NCBI GenBank assembly: GCA_002451085.1
Contig: DKBE01000044.1
Coordinates: forward strand, 55,416 to 68,344
Source of the DNA: Proteobacteria bacterium UBA6908
GTDB lineage: Bacteria > Pseudomonadota > Gammaproteobacteria > Acidiferrobacterales > UBA6901
Direction: 5' to 3'
DNA: 12,929 bases
In this document: positions 1 to 6,892 of the stretch, piece by piece
How the letters are laid out: each line of letters begins with the position of its first letter
How positions within the stretch are numbered: position 1 is the stretch's first letter
The notes under the pieces: generated by a model
The model's database searches: none
Told to the model about the DNA's origin: nothing
Seen by the model: the letters and a program-made list of their open reading frames with translations, nothing else
Position numbers and translations under genes: made by a program

Positions 1-1365
1 CCGACCAACCACCTCGACATCGAATCAATCCAGTGGCTGGAACAACAGTTGATCGGCTTCCGCGGCGCGCTGCTGTTCGTGACCCACGATCGCGCGTTTC
101 TCAACCGTCTGGCGACCCGCATCCTGGAACTCGATCGCGGCAAGCTCACCGCCTATCCCGGCAATTACGAGCGCTACCAGCAACGCAAGCAGGAAGAACT
201 TGCGACCGAGGCTTCCCACAACGCCCTGTTCGACAAGCGTCTGGCCGAAGAGGAACGCTGGATCCGGCGCGGCATCGAGGCGCGGCGCACGCGCAACATG
301 GGGCGGGTGCGGGCGTTGCTCGACATGCGCAAGGAATACGCCGCGCGCCGCAACGTGCAGGGCAAGGCCCGCTTGGCGCTCGACAGCGGAGAGAAGTCCG
401 GCAAGCTGGTGCTCGAAGCCGAGCATCTGAGCTTCAGCTATGCCGACCGGCCGATCGTGCGCGATCTGTCGCTGCGCATCCTGCGTGGCGAGCGCATCGG
501 CCTCGTCGGTCCGAATGGCGTCGGCAAGACCACGCTGTTGCGCATCCTGCTGGGCCAGCTCGAGCCGACGCGCGGCACGCTCAAGCATGGCACCAACCTA
601 CAGGTGGCCTATTTCGACCAGGCCCGCGCCCAGCTCAACCCGGAAGCGCGGGTGGTGGATTGCGTGGGCGAGGGCAAGGAGACCGTCACCATCGGCGGTC
701 AGACCAAGCACGTGATGGGTTATCTGCAGGATTTCCTGTTTCCGCCCGAGCGTGCGCGCTCACCGGTCAAGTCGTTGTCCGGCGGCGAGCGCGCGCGGCT
801 GCTGCTGGCGCAGTTGTTCACCAGGCCGGCCAATGTGCTGGTGATGGACGAGCCGACCAACGATCTCGATATCGAAACCCTGGAACTGCTGGAAGAGCTG
901 CTGCTCGGCTATGACGGCACGCTGTTCCTGGTCAGCCACGATCGCGCGTTTCTCGACAACGTCGTGACCTCGTGCCTGGCCTTCGAGGGTGACGGCGTCG
1001 TGCGCGAGTTTATTGGCGGTTACAGTGACTGGCAGCGCCAACGCGCCGAAACCCCGGTGCCGGTCGCCAAGGACAGCCCGCCCGCCAGGACTGCGGCGCC
1101 AGCCACCGAGTCGAAGAGGCCGGCGGCGAAAAAATTGTCCTACAAGGATCAGCGCGAACTCGATCAGTTGCCGGCACGCATCGAAGCACTGGAAAAGGAA
1201 CAGGCGCAGCTGCAGGCGAGCCTGGCCGATCCCGAACTCTATCGGCGCGATGCGGCCGCTTTCAAAAAGCTTGGTGAACGCACGAAAGCGCTGGAGGTCG
1301 ACCTGGCCCAGGCCTACACGCGCTGGGAACAGCTGGAAGCACAGCGCACCGGCGGAAATTCGTAA
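1..1365 (+). CDS. uup: ABC-F family ATPase Uup, 3' portion (5' end outside window)
   Basis: A cytoplasmic ABC-F protein with two ATPase domains and no membrane segments. Uup-type members bind ribosomes and branched DNA, and in E. coli their loss raises precise transposon excision. The reading frame is open from base 1, which falls just after the Walker B aspartate/glutamate of the first ATPase domain (PTNHLDIES), followed by its switch histidine (VTHDR, about residue 27 here). The second domain is complete: Walker A GPNGVGKTT near residue 170, signature LSGGER near 259, Walker B VMDEPTNDLD near 283, switch SHDR near 313. A charged linker (about 345-375) leads to a C-terminal coiled coil (LPARIEALEKEQAQLQ), the hallmark of Uup among ABC-F proteins. 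Only 454 residues are visible of an expected ~630. The M23 gene converges on it 41 bp downstream. The family is certain; Uup rather than another ABC-F rests on the coiled-coil tail. Confidence 0.93.
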   Translation, partial: PTNHLDIESIQWLEQQLIGFRGALLFVTHDRAFLNRLATRILELDRGKLTAYPGNYERYQQRKQEELATEASHNALFDKRLAEEERWIRRGIEARRTRNMGRVRALLDMRKEYAARRNVQGKARLALDSGEKSGKLVLEAEHLSFSYADRPIVRDLSLRILRGERIGLVGPNGVGKTTLLRILLGQLEPTRGTLKHGTNLQVAYFDQARAQLNPEARVVDCVGEGKETVTIGGQTKHVMGYLQDFLFPPERARSPVKSLSGGERARLLLAQLFTRPANVLVMDEPTNDLDIETLELLEELLLGYDGTLFLVSHDRAFLDNVVTSCLAFEGDGVVREFIGGYSDWQRQRAETPVPVAKDSPPARTAAPATESKRPAAKKLSYKDQRELDQLPARIEALEKEQAQLQASLADPELYRRDAAAFKKLGERTKALEVDLAQAYTRWEQLEAQRTGGNS

Positions 1366-1406
1366 TCGAAGGCCTGCCGGCTACTCCCGCCAATTGCCTC
1401 GCTATT

Positions 1407-2738
1407 TCAGCGACGGCCTTGCCCGTCCTCACTTGTCGCCACGGCCGTGCCTCGTCCCTGCTCCAGTTGCGCAATGAGCGCCGCGGCTTTCGATTGGAAA
1501 TCCACCAAGTAGTCGGCCGGAATCGGTGCGGCGTCCGGTAGCCGGACGGTCCGCGGGTTGCGGTGGATGCCGTTGACGCGGTACTCATAGTGCAAATGCG
1601 GGCCGGTGGCGGCGCCGGTGCTGCCAACGTAACCGATGGTGTCACCTTGCTTCACGCGCTGACCGGGACGCAGGCCGCGGGCGAATCCTGACAGGTGGCC
1701 GTAGAGAGTGCTGATGCCGCCGCCGTGCTCGAGGGTAATCACCTTGCCGTAGCCCCCCTTTACACCGGCGAAGCTCACGCGCCCGTCGCCGGAGGCCTTG
1801 ATGCTCGTGCCGGTGGGAGCGGCATAATCCACACCCTGATGAGCGCGGATGGAATTGAGAATCGGGTGGCGGCGGTTGGGGTTGAAGTTCGAGCTGACGC
1901 GCCGGAAATCGAGCGGTGCACGCAGAAACTGCCGACGCATGCTGCGCCCATCGGGCGTGAAGTAACCGTCGATCTGGCCATCCGCCGAGGCGTAGTGAAC
2001 GGCGTGGTGTCGCTCCCCGGCATTGACGAATTCCGCCGCCAGAATGCGCGCGTCGCCGAGATACTGTCCGTCGCGGAATTTTTGTTCGTAAACCAGGTGA
2101 AAGCGATCGCCGGTGCGGATGTCGAGAACGAAATCGATCTCCCAGCCGAAGATGTCGTTCGCGAGCTGCAGGATGGTTTCCGGATTCACGCCCGCGGCAC
2201 GCGCGGCGACGAATAGCGAGCTGTCGATGGTTCCGTAAGCGTGCGTAGCCCGGAACTCGACCGGGGTCGTGATGATTTCGGCGGCAAAGCCGCTGTCGGC
2301 CCGTGTAACCGACAGGATTTCCGTCTCGCTGATGCGCCGGTTCAGGGCGTGTACCGTGCCGTCTTCGTGCACCAGCGTCAGCTTGTCGCCGGGCCGGATC
2401 TGGCTGAGGGCCTGACGTGCCCCGGGTAACCCGAGTATGGCCGCCAGGTCTGTTTGGTCGAGCTTGAATTGCCGAAAGATGCGGTCCAGTGTGTCGTGTC
2501 GCTGCACGATGACATCGAGTTTCTCGCCCGGCAGCGATGCCAGGTCGGGTGCATCAGTCGCCGGGGCGGCTGATTCCCGGGCAGTGTGCATCAGCGGGTT
2601 CTGGGTCAACCCGTAAACCAGTGCACCACCCAGCAGCGGAAACATCATTAGCGGAAGCAGCCGCCAGCGGACAGGTCGGGCCGTGACGGTCGTGATTGCC
2701 GGGCTGTAGTCGAAACGAATCCGTGTATCGTGTGACAT
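1407..2738 (-). CDS. M23 family peptidoglycan DD-metalloendopeptidase (Csd3/MepM-like)
   Basis: A membrane-anchored zinc peptidase of 443 residues that would cut peptide cross-links in murein. One hydrophobic segment near the N-terminus (about residues 25-44) anchors it, with the rest in the periplasm. Next come an OapA/LysM-like region (about 70-125, with LPGEKLDVIVQRHDTLDRIF), a middle domain as in Csd3/MepM enzymes, and the M23 (LytM) domain at about 285-395. Zinc ligands are intact: HxxxD (HQGVD, H300 and D304) and HxH (HLH, second-site H383); YGHL also fits. The reading frame extends 4 codons further to a TTG at 2750, but ATG 2738 is preferred because the promoter places transcription start near 2762 and the TTG has no ribosome binding site; neither start has a strong one. 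Having all catalytic residues, it should be an active hydrolase rather than an EnvC/NlpD-like activator. The gene is monocistronic as far as can be seen. Confidence 0.93.
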   Translation of the reverse strand: MSHDTRIRFDYSPAITTVTARPVRWRLLPLMMFPLLGGALVYGLTQNPLMHTARESAAPATDAPDLASLPGEKLDVIVQRHDTLDRIFRQFKLDQTDLAAILGLPGARQALSQIRPGDKLTLVHEDGTVHALNRRISETEILSVTRADSGFAAEIITTPVEFRATHAYGTIDSSLFVAARAAGVNPETILQLANDIFGWEIDFVLDIRTGDRFHLVYEQKFRDGQYLGDARILAAEFVNAGERHHAVHYASADGQIDGYFTPDGRSMRRQFLRAPLDFRRVSSNFNPNRRHPILNSIRAHQGVDYAAPTGTSIKASGDGRVSFAGVKGGYGKVITLEHGGGISTLYGHLSGFARGLRPGQRVKQGDTIGYVGSTGAATGPHLHYEYRVNGIHRNPRTVRLPDAAPIPADYLVDFQSKAAALIAQLEQGRGTAVATSEDGQGRR

Positions 2739-2768
2739 GGTCGAGCTCAAATAAAACCAACAGCCCGA

Positions 2769-2796
2769 ATCATAGAGAAGTGACGCCTCACGTCAA
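2769..2796 (-). promoter_or_regulatory. Sigma-70-like promoter of the M23 peptidase gene
   Basis: On the minus strand TTGACG (2796-2791), a 16-bp spacer and TATGAT (2774-2769) match the -35/-10 consensus at 4-5 of 6 positions each. Expected transcription start is near 2762, leaving a leader of about 24 nt before the ATG at 2738. The spacer and -35 box contain an inverted repeat, TGACG-N5-CGTCA (2781-2795), which could be an operator. Both are read directly from the sequence; activity is inferred. Confidence 0.6.
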
Positions 2797-2864
2797 ATTT
2801 CGGCCTGCCTGGATTCAGCAGGAAAAGCCAAGCGCAATCCTTGACCGAGAGCAGCAATGACGGT

Positions 2865-2990
2865 TTTCGATCAGGGCCAGATCGAGGGGAACAAGTTACC
2901 TTGGGAGAGTTGCTGTTCGGCGATGACGGCACGCTGCTTCTCAACAGTGCGCCGAGCCATCGGTACCAGTGGCCAAGCCGAAGAAGGCCG
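2865..2990 (+). pseudogene. Probable decayed ABC-F (uup-like) fragment
   Basis: Three short patches match the Uup gene at the left edge of the window in the same order and strand. 2865-2880 encodes FDQ and resembles 612-627. 2907-2942 encodes ELLFGDDGTLLL against ELLLGYDGTLFL at 895-930 (30 of 36 bases identical by hand). 2949-2977 contains AEPSVPVAK against AETPVPVAK at 1043-1071 (22 of 29). Each patch lies in a different frame, and the sequence between is much shorter than in uup (6 nt against 112 nt between the last two). This fits a second ABC-F copy eroded by deletions. The first patch alone would not be significant, and coincidental similarity cannot be excluded without alignment statistics. 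Confidence 0.45.
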
Positions 2991-3010
2991 CCGTCTACGC
3001 GCGCAGGGGA

Positions 3011-3046
3011 GCGTTGGCGTCACAGCGCCGCGCATGACGCCAACGC
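3011..3046. repeat. Perfect 12-bp inverted repeat with 12-nt loop
   Basis: GCGTTGGCGTCA at 3011-3022 is the exact reverse complement of TGACGCCAACGC at 3035-3046, with a GC-rich 12-nt loop. It would form a very stable hairpin in RNA from either strand. No T-run follows on either side, so it is not a classical intrinsic terminator. It lies just behind the ABC-F-like remnant. It could be an old terminator, a REP-like element or a protein-binding site; the window does not decide. Confidence 0.65.
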
Positions 3047-3087
3047 GACCCGCACGGATCGTCAATGCTGTTCACACGGTGCAGTCG

Positions 3088-3121
3088 AAAAAAAGGAAAC
3101 GGGGCGCATGGCGCCCCGTTT
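3088..3121 (-). terminator. Intrinsic terminator of the dsrE-like gene
   Basis: On the minus strand a perfect 11-bp stem (AAACGGGGCGC / GCGCCCCGTTT, 3097-3121) with a 3-nt loop is followed by CC and a run of seven T (3094-3088). It begins 20 nt after the stop codon of the DsrE-like gene. The stem, short loop and T-run make this a textbook Rho-independent terminator. The A residues at the stem base also give three T on the plus strand, so weak bidirectional action is possible. Confidence 0.9.
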
Positions 3122-3140
3122 CATGTTGCGAACGTAATCG

Positions 3141-3671
3141 TTACTTGGCTGCCGGTTTACGCCCCGGTTGATCAATATAACGGGAGTCTTTCACCGCCGT
3201 GACCGTCGGCATGATCAGCTGGTACCCTTTGGCCTGCAGGTCGGCGATCTCGGCAAAGCCGGCCGGAATCACGGTGACGAATCCGACAATATCCTTGGCC
3301 TCGAAGCCGGCACCATGCATGGCGTTGTTGCACATGCGGAACTCCACGCCTTCCTTGCTCAGGCCCGCCATCTTGTCCAAGATGCCCTGGTATTTCTCGT
3401 AGTTCTCTTTGGCGAACACCCGGATTTCCGGACCGTGCAGGACCACCACGGTCTTGCCCGGCAGCACCTTGTTGACGTTGTTGATAAACCCGGCCAGGCC
3501 GTTCAGGTGCTGTACTTCGGGGTAATTGACATCATACACCCGGTTGACCGTGCCGTACTTGTGCAGGTCGACCTTGGCGGTGCCATACGGCGACAGGTCC
3601 TTGTCGGCGGCGAACAACGGTGTACTGCACACGGCAACAAGCGCGACCGCCAAACAACGTAACTGCTTCAT
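3141..3671 (-). CDS. Secreted DsrE-family protein
   Basis: A 176-residue exported protein of the DsrE/DsrF-like fold. Cytoplasmic DsrE proteins carry sulfur on a conserved cysteine during sulfur oxidation; the exported branch seen here has no established function. A signal peptide (about residues 1-21, ending LFA-AD) is followed by the DsrE domain: VVVLHGPEIRVF, then FRMCNNAM with the conserved cysteine (C114), and GFVTVIPAGFAEIADLQAKGY near the end. The last residues (GRKPAAK) are a charged tail. The ATG at 3671 has a strong ribosome binding site (GAGGAG about 6 nt upstream). The gene has its own terminator and is separated from the barrel protein gene by 250 bp, so it is likely monocistronic. 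Family membership is clear; a role in periplasmic sulfur or thiol handling is inference from the cysteine. Confidence 0.88.
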   Translation of the reverse strand: MKQLRCLAVALVAVCSTPLFAADKDLSPYGTAKVDLHKYGTVNRVYDVNYPEVQHLNGLAGFINNVNKVLPGKTVVVLHGPEIRVFAKENYEKYQGILDKMAGLSKEGVEFRMCNNAMHGAGFEAKDIVGFVTVIPAGFAEIADLQAKGYQLIMPTVTAVKDSRYIDQPGRKPAAK

Positions 3672-3763
3672 ACAGTTCTCCTCTCATTAAATGGATACAG
3701 GTGGACAGGCGGTTCGGTAAGGCGGGAACCTACCCGTTGTACGCCGTGTGATTATTAGTAAGC

Positions 3764-3777
3764 GGGCCAATTGGCCC
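3764..3777. repeat. 14-bp perfect palindrome upstream of the dsrE-like gene
   Basis: GGGCCAATTGGCCC reads identically on both strands and lies about 93 bp upstream of the DsrE-like start codon, in the 250-bp gap after the barrel protein gene. A continuous palindrome of this length is more typical of a protein-binding site than of a terminator, as it has no loop and no T-run. A possible operator for the dsrE-like gene; function not shown. I see no other convincing element in 3672-3921 and no promoter I would commit to. Confidence 0.4.
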
Positions 3778-3921
3778 TGGGCGGACGGCAGGATTTATAG
3801 CAGGACGTCATCGACGAGTCACGGGCCATCCGGGGCCGCGGCGCAGAACCAGACGATTCAAGGGGTTGGCGCGAGGACCGGCTACCGGGACACGCAACAG
3901 GCTTACACCGTGCACGTCATC

Positions 3922-4797
3922 TCAGAATGTGTAGCCGTATCCAATTTGAACGCCGCTGCTTCTGGTTTCTGCGCCGGGCTGGAGATACGCCGTTCCTCGG
4001 GCGGATACATAGGGAGTGGAATCTGGTTTTGTCTTAAAGCTGGTCTGATAAAGTGTCAGTTCGATACGATGATGGCCGGTTTCATCGAGAGCGAGACTCG
4101 AATTGAGCGCAGCGAAATAGGCATTTTTGAATGTCAGGTCAACATCAAGAATGTCATGCGCGGTCGGGATATTCAGCGTCACGGTACGGGTGCCGTTCGT
4201 AAACATCGGACCGGCGACCAGGCTGACGCGAAAACGGGCAAGAGTGAGGTCGACACCGCCGGTCAGTTGAAAACCGCTGAAAAGAGTGGACTCGCTGTGT
4301 CCGTAGGTCAACGTTCCGGTGGTCGAGGTACCGTTCTTGATATCTCGATCCCATGTCTCGCTGAAGACGCCCGCCAGCGCGTTGAAGCCGAAAGGACCCG
4401 TCTTGTACCGATAGCCCCCATGGATGCCGACGCGTGAATGCCCGGAATTCGTCCCGGCAATGGTAGTGGCCGCGTTGGCGGGGGGCACCACGATACCGGT
4501 CCAGGCGTCCCCATAATAATCGCCATGGCCATCGGAGGATCCAATCTCCGCGCCATAAATAATGCCGTTGGTTGAACGGAAGAAATTATTCGCGGAGATC
4601 CTGGCGGATGTTGTCGTTCCGGACTCTTTCGCTACCGTATCGCCCAGGTAATTGTAGTCCGTCCAGCGGTAATGTTCGGAACCAACTTGACCGAGGATCT
4701 CAAACTCGTTGAAAAATTTTCCCGCGTGCACAGGCGCAGACGCCAAAAGAGTGACAAAGGCACAGAGCGGCAATGCGAATTTCCCTTCGCGACTCAC
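3922..4797 (-). CDS. Putative outer-membrane beta-barrel protein
   Basis: A 291-residue exported protein of unrecognised family. A signal peptide (about residues 1-25, cleavage after PVHA) is followed by many alternating polar/hydrophobic stretches rich in Gly, Tyr, Thr and Ser (for example GIHGGYRYKTGPFGFNALAGVF, split into neighbouring strands) and a final aromatic residue (GYGYTF). A terminal Phe after alternating aromatics is the usual Bam-recognition signal of barrel proteins. There are no cysteines in the mature part and no lipobox. Start is GTG 4797, fixed by AAGGAG 8 nt upstream. It lies 63 bp behind the anti-sigma gene on the same strand, so it may belong to that regulon. GC is visibly lower than its neighbours (54 of 120 bases at 4021-4140, against 41 of 60 at 541-600), which hints at horizontal origin or fast evolution. 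Barrel assignment is by sequence pattern only. Confidence 0.78.
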   Translation of the reverse strand: MSREGKFALPLCAFVTLLASAPVHAGKFFNEFEILGQVGSEHYRWTDYNYLGDTVAKESGTTTSARISANNFFRSTNGIIYGAEIGSSDGHGDYYGDAWTGIVVPPANAATTIAGTNSGHSRVGIHGGYRYKTGPFGFNALAGVFSETWDRDIKNGTSTTGTLTYGHSESTLFSGFQLTGGVDLTLARFRVSLVAGPMFTNGTRTVTLNIPTAHDILDVDLTFKNAYFAALNSSLALDETGHHRIELTLYQTSFKTKPDSTPYVSARGTAYLQPGAETRSSGVQIGYGYTF

Positions 4798-4805
4798 GGA
4801 TTGTT

Positions 4806-4811
4806 CTCCTT
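4806..4811 (-). promoter_or_regulatory. Ribosome binding site deciding a GTG start
   Basis: AAGGAG on the minus strand lies 8 nt before GTG 4797. It is what selects this non-ATG start for the barrel protein; the resulting N-terminus is a normal signal peptide. Confidence 0.75.
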
Positions 4812-4860
4812 GTTAAGAAAGCAATTCAGTGTGCCACAGCCAGATTGAGGCAATCCATCG

Positions 4861-5625
4861 CTAAAAGTTAAACGCCTGGTAGGCGACGTGGGCGAGGTCG
4901 AGCAGGCGAGCCCGTTCGGGCTCGCCGGCCAGCGCGAAGCCCAGGTCGCGATCGACCCAGTAGAGCACGTGCGTGCCGTTTTCTTCCTCGTAGCGGAAGG
5001 CGGTCGGGGGCGTGTCCTTGCCCGGCACCGAGACGTACAGCGTCAACCGTGCACCGTGGGGATTCTGGTACATGAACTGCGCGGCCGGACCCTTGTCACC
5101 GGGCAGCAGTCGCCCGCCGATCAGCTGATAGCCGAAGCTGCTGAAGTCGGGAGTGTGCAATTCGCGGCCAAGCCGTTTTGACAGCCACTGTACCAGGTGG
5201 CTTTCCTGTTCGATGGTGACCTCGACCGGGTGCAGCACTTCGGCGGCGTACACCACGTGCGCCACGGCCGCCCGCTCCGCCATCTGTGCAATTTCCACTG
5301 GCGGGTTCTGCCAGCCGTGCAGCGCATAGCCCAGCAGTCCGCCGACCGTGAGCCAGGCCGCGGTGGCGGCGATGGCGCGAACACCGCGATGAATGGGCGA
5401 GCGTGAAAGGGGCGCCGTCAGGCGTGCCGGGAGTGGTTCGTCGAGCACCGGGTCGAACAGTGCCTGCAGTGCGGCATTCTGGGTGCGCCAGGCCTGAGTG
5501 CGTGCGGCCGCGTCGGGATGCTCGGCGAGCCAGGCCTCGACCTCGGTCACGCGCGTGGCCGGAAGCTGCCCGTCGACGTAGGCGTGCAGTTCAGCGTCCG
5601 TCACCGTTATCGGTTTTGCGGTCAT
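4861..5625 (-). CDS. Membrane-spanning anti-sigma factor
   Basis: A 254-residue single-pass membrane protein that should hold the sigma factor encoded just upstream at the inner membrane. The cytoplasmic N-terminus (1-80) starts with the motif ITVTDAELHAYVDGQL typical of anti-sigma domains, followed by helices (EVEAWLAEHPDAAARTQAWR). A hydrophobic segment at about 82-103 spans the membrane; the rest (about 105-254) is periplasmic and contains no recognised domain. No cysteine is present anywhere, so it is not a zinc-binding (ZAS, HxxxCxxC) anti-sigma and is unlikely to sense redox directly. Its ATG (5625) overlaps the sigma stop codon in an ATGA arrangement, with the ribosome binding site GGAGG inside the 3' end of the sigma gene: strong evidence of translational coupling and of a cognate pair. 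The signal sensed is unknown. Confidence 0.85.
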   Translation of the reverse strand: MTAKPITVTDAELHAYVDGQLPATRVTEVEAWLAEHPDAAARTQAWRTQNAALQALFDPVLDEPLPARLTAPLSRSPIHRGVRAIAATAAWLTVGGLLGYALHGWQNPPVEIAQMAERAAVAHVVYAAEVLHPVEVTIEQESHLVQWLSKRLGRELHTPDFSSFGYQLIGGRLLPGDKGPAAQFMYQNPHGARLTLYVSVPGKDTPPTAFRYEEENGTHVLYWVDRDLGFALAGEPERARLLDLAHVAYQAFNF

Positions 5626-6119
5626 TTGATCCTCCGCAGCTGCGGCGTGGTGTCGCCGGACATCAGGGTGCGCAGGCGCTCGCGGGCGCGCGACAGGCGC
5701 GACATGACGGTTCCGACCGGCACCTCCAGGACTCGTGCTGTTTCCTCATAGGACAGTTGTTCCAGTCCGACCAGCAGGATGACTTCGCGCTGTTCGGGCG
5801 CCAGCCGTTCGAGCGCGCCGAGCAGGTCGCGCAGGGTGGTCGAGTCTTCCGCCGTGTCCGGCGACGGCTCGGAGTCGTCGTATTCGGTATCGACAAATTG
5901 CTGCTGGCGGCCGGAGCGGACCTGGTTCACGAAGGTGTTGTGCATGATCGCGAACAGCCAGGCACGCAGGTTGGAACCGTGCCGGAACAGTGTGAACTTG
6001 CGAAGCGCCCGCTCGAGCGTGTCCTGCACGAGGTCATCGGCGCGCGTGCGCTCGCGCAGCAGCGCCAGTGCGTAGCGCCGCAGGCGCGGGATATGTTCCT
6101 CGAATGGATGTGTCGTCAT
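5622..6119 (-). CDS. ECF-type RNA polymerase sigma factor
   Basis: A 165-residue sigma-70 family protein with only regions 2 and 4, the ECF (group 4) layout. Region 2 occupies about residues 5-70 (RRYALALLRERTRADDLVQD, then RALRKF and RAWLFAIMHNTFVN); region 4 about 97-155 (LAPEQREVILLVGLEQLSYEE, split by the helix turn, then VPVGTVMSRLSRARERL as the DNA-recognition helix-turn-helix). The linker between them is short and acidic (DTEYDDSEPSPDTAED). The frame extends 18 codons upstream to 6173, but that extension is unlike the family and ATG 6119 has AAAGG just upstream. It overlaps the anti-sigma gene by 4 bases. A 155-bp gap to the preceding TPM gene presumably carries its promoter; ECF factors often activate themselves, but I could not identify a clear ECF-type promoter motif. 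Confidence 0.92.
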   Translation of the reverse strand: MTTHPFEEHIPRLRRYALALLRERTRADDLVQDTLERALRKFTLFRHGSNLRAWLFAIMHNTFVNQVRSGRQQQFVDTEYDDSEPSPDTAEDSTTLRDLLGALERLAPEQREVILLVGLEQLSYEETARVLEVPVGTVMSRLSRARERLRTLMSGDTTPQLRRIK

Positions 6120-6274
6120 TGCGCCTTTCACTATACAACCGTGGCCTGCTGTCAGCCGGATCGCCGAGGGCATGGATCCCGCAGCCTTCTCGAACGGGTA
6201 AACAGGGCTGGACAGCCTTTATTCCATCGTATCCAGAGCAGGCGATCCGATCGAAAGCCTTGTTTTCCCCGGGG

Positions 6275-6892
6275 TTACAGCTCAACCAGGTGATCGGGCA
6301 GCTCGTTCGGGTTGGTGCTGTCGGCTGGAAAGTGCGTGGCCAGATGGGTGCCGATGGCGTTGACGGCCTCGACAAAACCATCGCCGATCTGGTCGTCCTG
6401 AATTCGCGCGGTAAACCGGCGAATCAGCGCGTCCCAGGTGCCGTCGGGCACCCGTGCATGAATGCCGGCATCGGCCAGCAGTTCCACGTGGCGTTCGAAT
6501 AGCGAGACGAAGAGCAGCACCCCGGTGCGGTCGCGGGTGGTGTGCAGGTTCTGGACGAGGAACTGCTCGCGTGCGCGCCGTGCACAGTACTGGCGTTGCT
6601 GTTCGCGCGGGACCAGTCGCCGCTTGATCGGAGCCCAGCGCAAACCGATCGCCAGCAGTACAAACACCAGCAGCTGAAGTTCGACGATACCGAGCGGTCC
6701 GAGTGACCATGGCAGGGCCAGCAGGATGACTGGCGACAGAATTGCCAGGACCGCCGCCCACAAGGTCGGGTAGTAGAAATAATTGCCGCTGGCGTGCGCA
6801 ATCACCGTGACGATTTCGCCCGAGGTGTTTGCCTCCGCCTGGCGAATCGCCTCGCGCAGTTGCTGTTTATCGCTATCGTTCAGAAATGCCAT
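6275..6892 (-). CDS. TPM-domain membrane protein
   Basis: A 205-residue inner-membrane protein of the TPM family (TLP18.3/Psb32/MOLO-1 domain). The first strand of the domain (SGEIVTVIAHASGNYFYYP, about 24-42) is followed by two hydrophobic helices (about 41-61 and 66-86), and the rest of the domain (about 105-190, LHTTRDRTGVLLFVSLFERHV split across strands, ADAGIHARVPDGTW) comes after them, so the TPM domain is interrupted by a membrane hairpin. There is no signal peptide. Bacterial TPM proteins have no proven activity; the plant relative was reported as a phosphatase. The start ATG shares its A with the stop codon of the preceding TPM gene (TAATG), so translation is probably coupled. Last gene of the five-gene cluster. 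No clear terminator follows. Confidence 0.85.
   Translation of the reverse strand: MAFLNDSDKQQLREAIRQAEANTSGEIVTVIAHASGNYFYYPTLWAAVLAILSPVILLALPWSLGPLGIVELQLLVFVLLAIGLRWAPIKRRLVPREQQRQYCARRAREQFLVQNLHTTRDRTGVLLFVSLFERHVELLADAGIHARVPDGTWDALIRRFTARIQDDQIGDGFVEAVNAIGTHLATHFPADSTNPNELPDHLVEL

Larger units (their letters stand above)
2739..3140. other. 402-bp intergenic region without an intact gene
   Basis: No reading frame here looks like a functional gene: the short frames have no recognisable domain and no good ribosome binding site. The region holds, in order, the promoter of the M23 gene, three short stretches resembling the second ATPase domain and linker of Uup in three different frames (probable pseudogene), a perfect 12-bp inverted repeat at 3011-3046, and the terminator of the dsrE-like gene at 3088-3121. 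Confidence 0.7.

Noticed and set aside
3748..4437. 229-codon plus-strand frame
   Set aside because: It is antisense to the barrel protein gene, which has a signal peptide, a ribosome binding site and a barrel-type C-terminus; the plus-strand product has no domain or start signal.
4843..4855. Small inverted repeat (GATTG-AGG-CAATC) between anti-sigma and barrel genes
   Set aside because: A 5-bp stem with a 3-nt loop and no T-run is within chance expectation and too weak to call a terminator.
6127..6152. Possible sigma-70 promoter (CTGACA-14-TATAGT) before the sigma gene
   Set aside because: The 14-bp spacer is too short and the -10 would lie only 10 nt before the start codon, leaving no ribosome binding site in the message.
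6120..6173. Longer N-terminus for the ECF sigma factor
   Set aside because: The 18 extra residues are unlike ECF sigma factors, and ATG 6119 has a usable ribosome binding site.
5403..6293. 296-codon plus-strand frame
   Set aside because: Antisense to the sigma and anti-sigma genes, with no recognisable domain.
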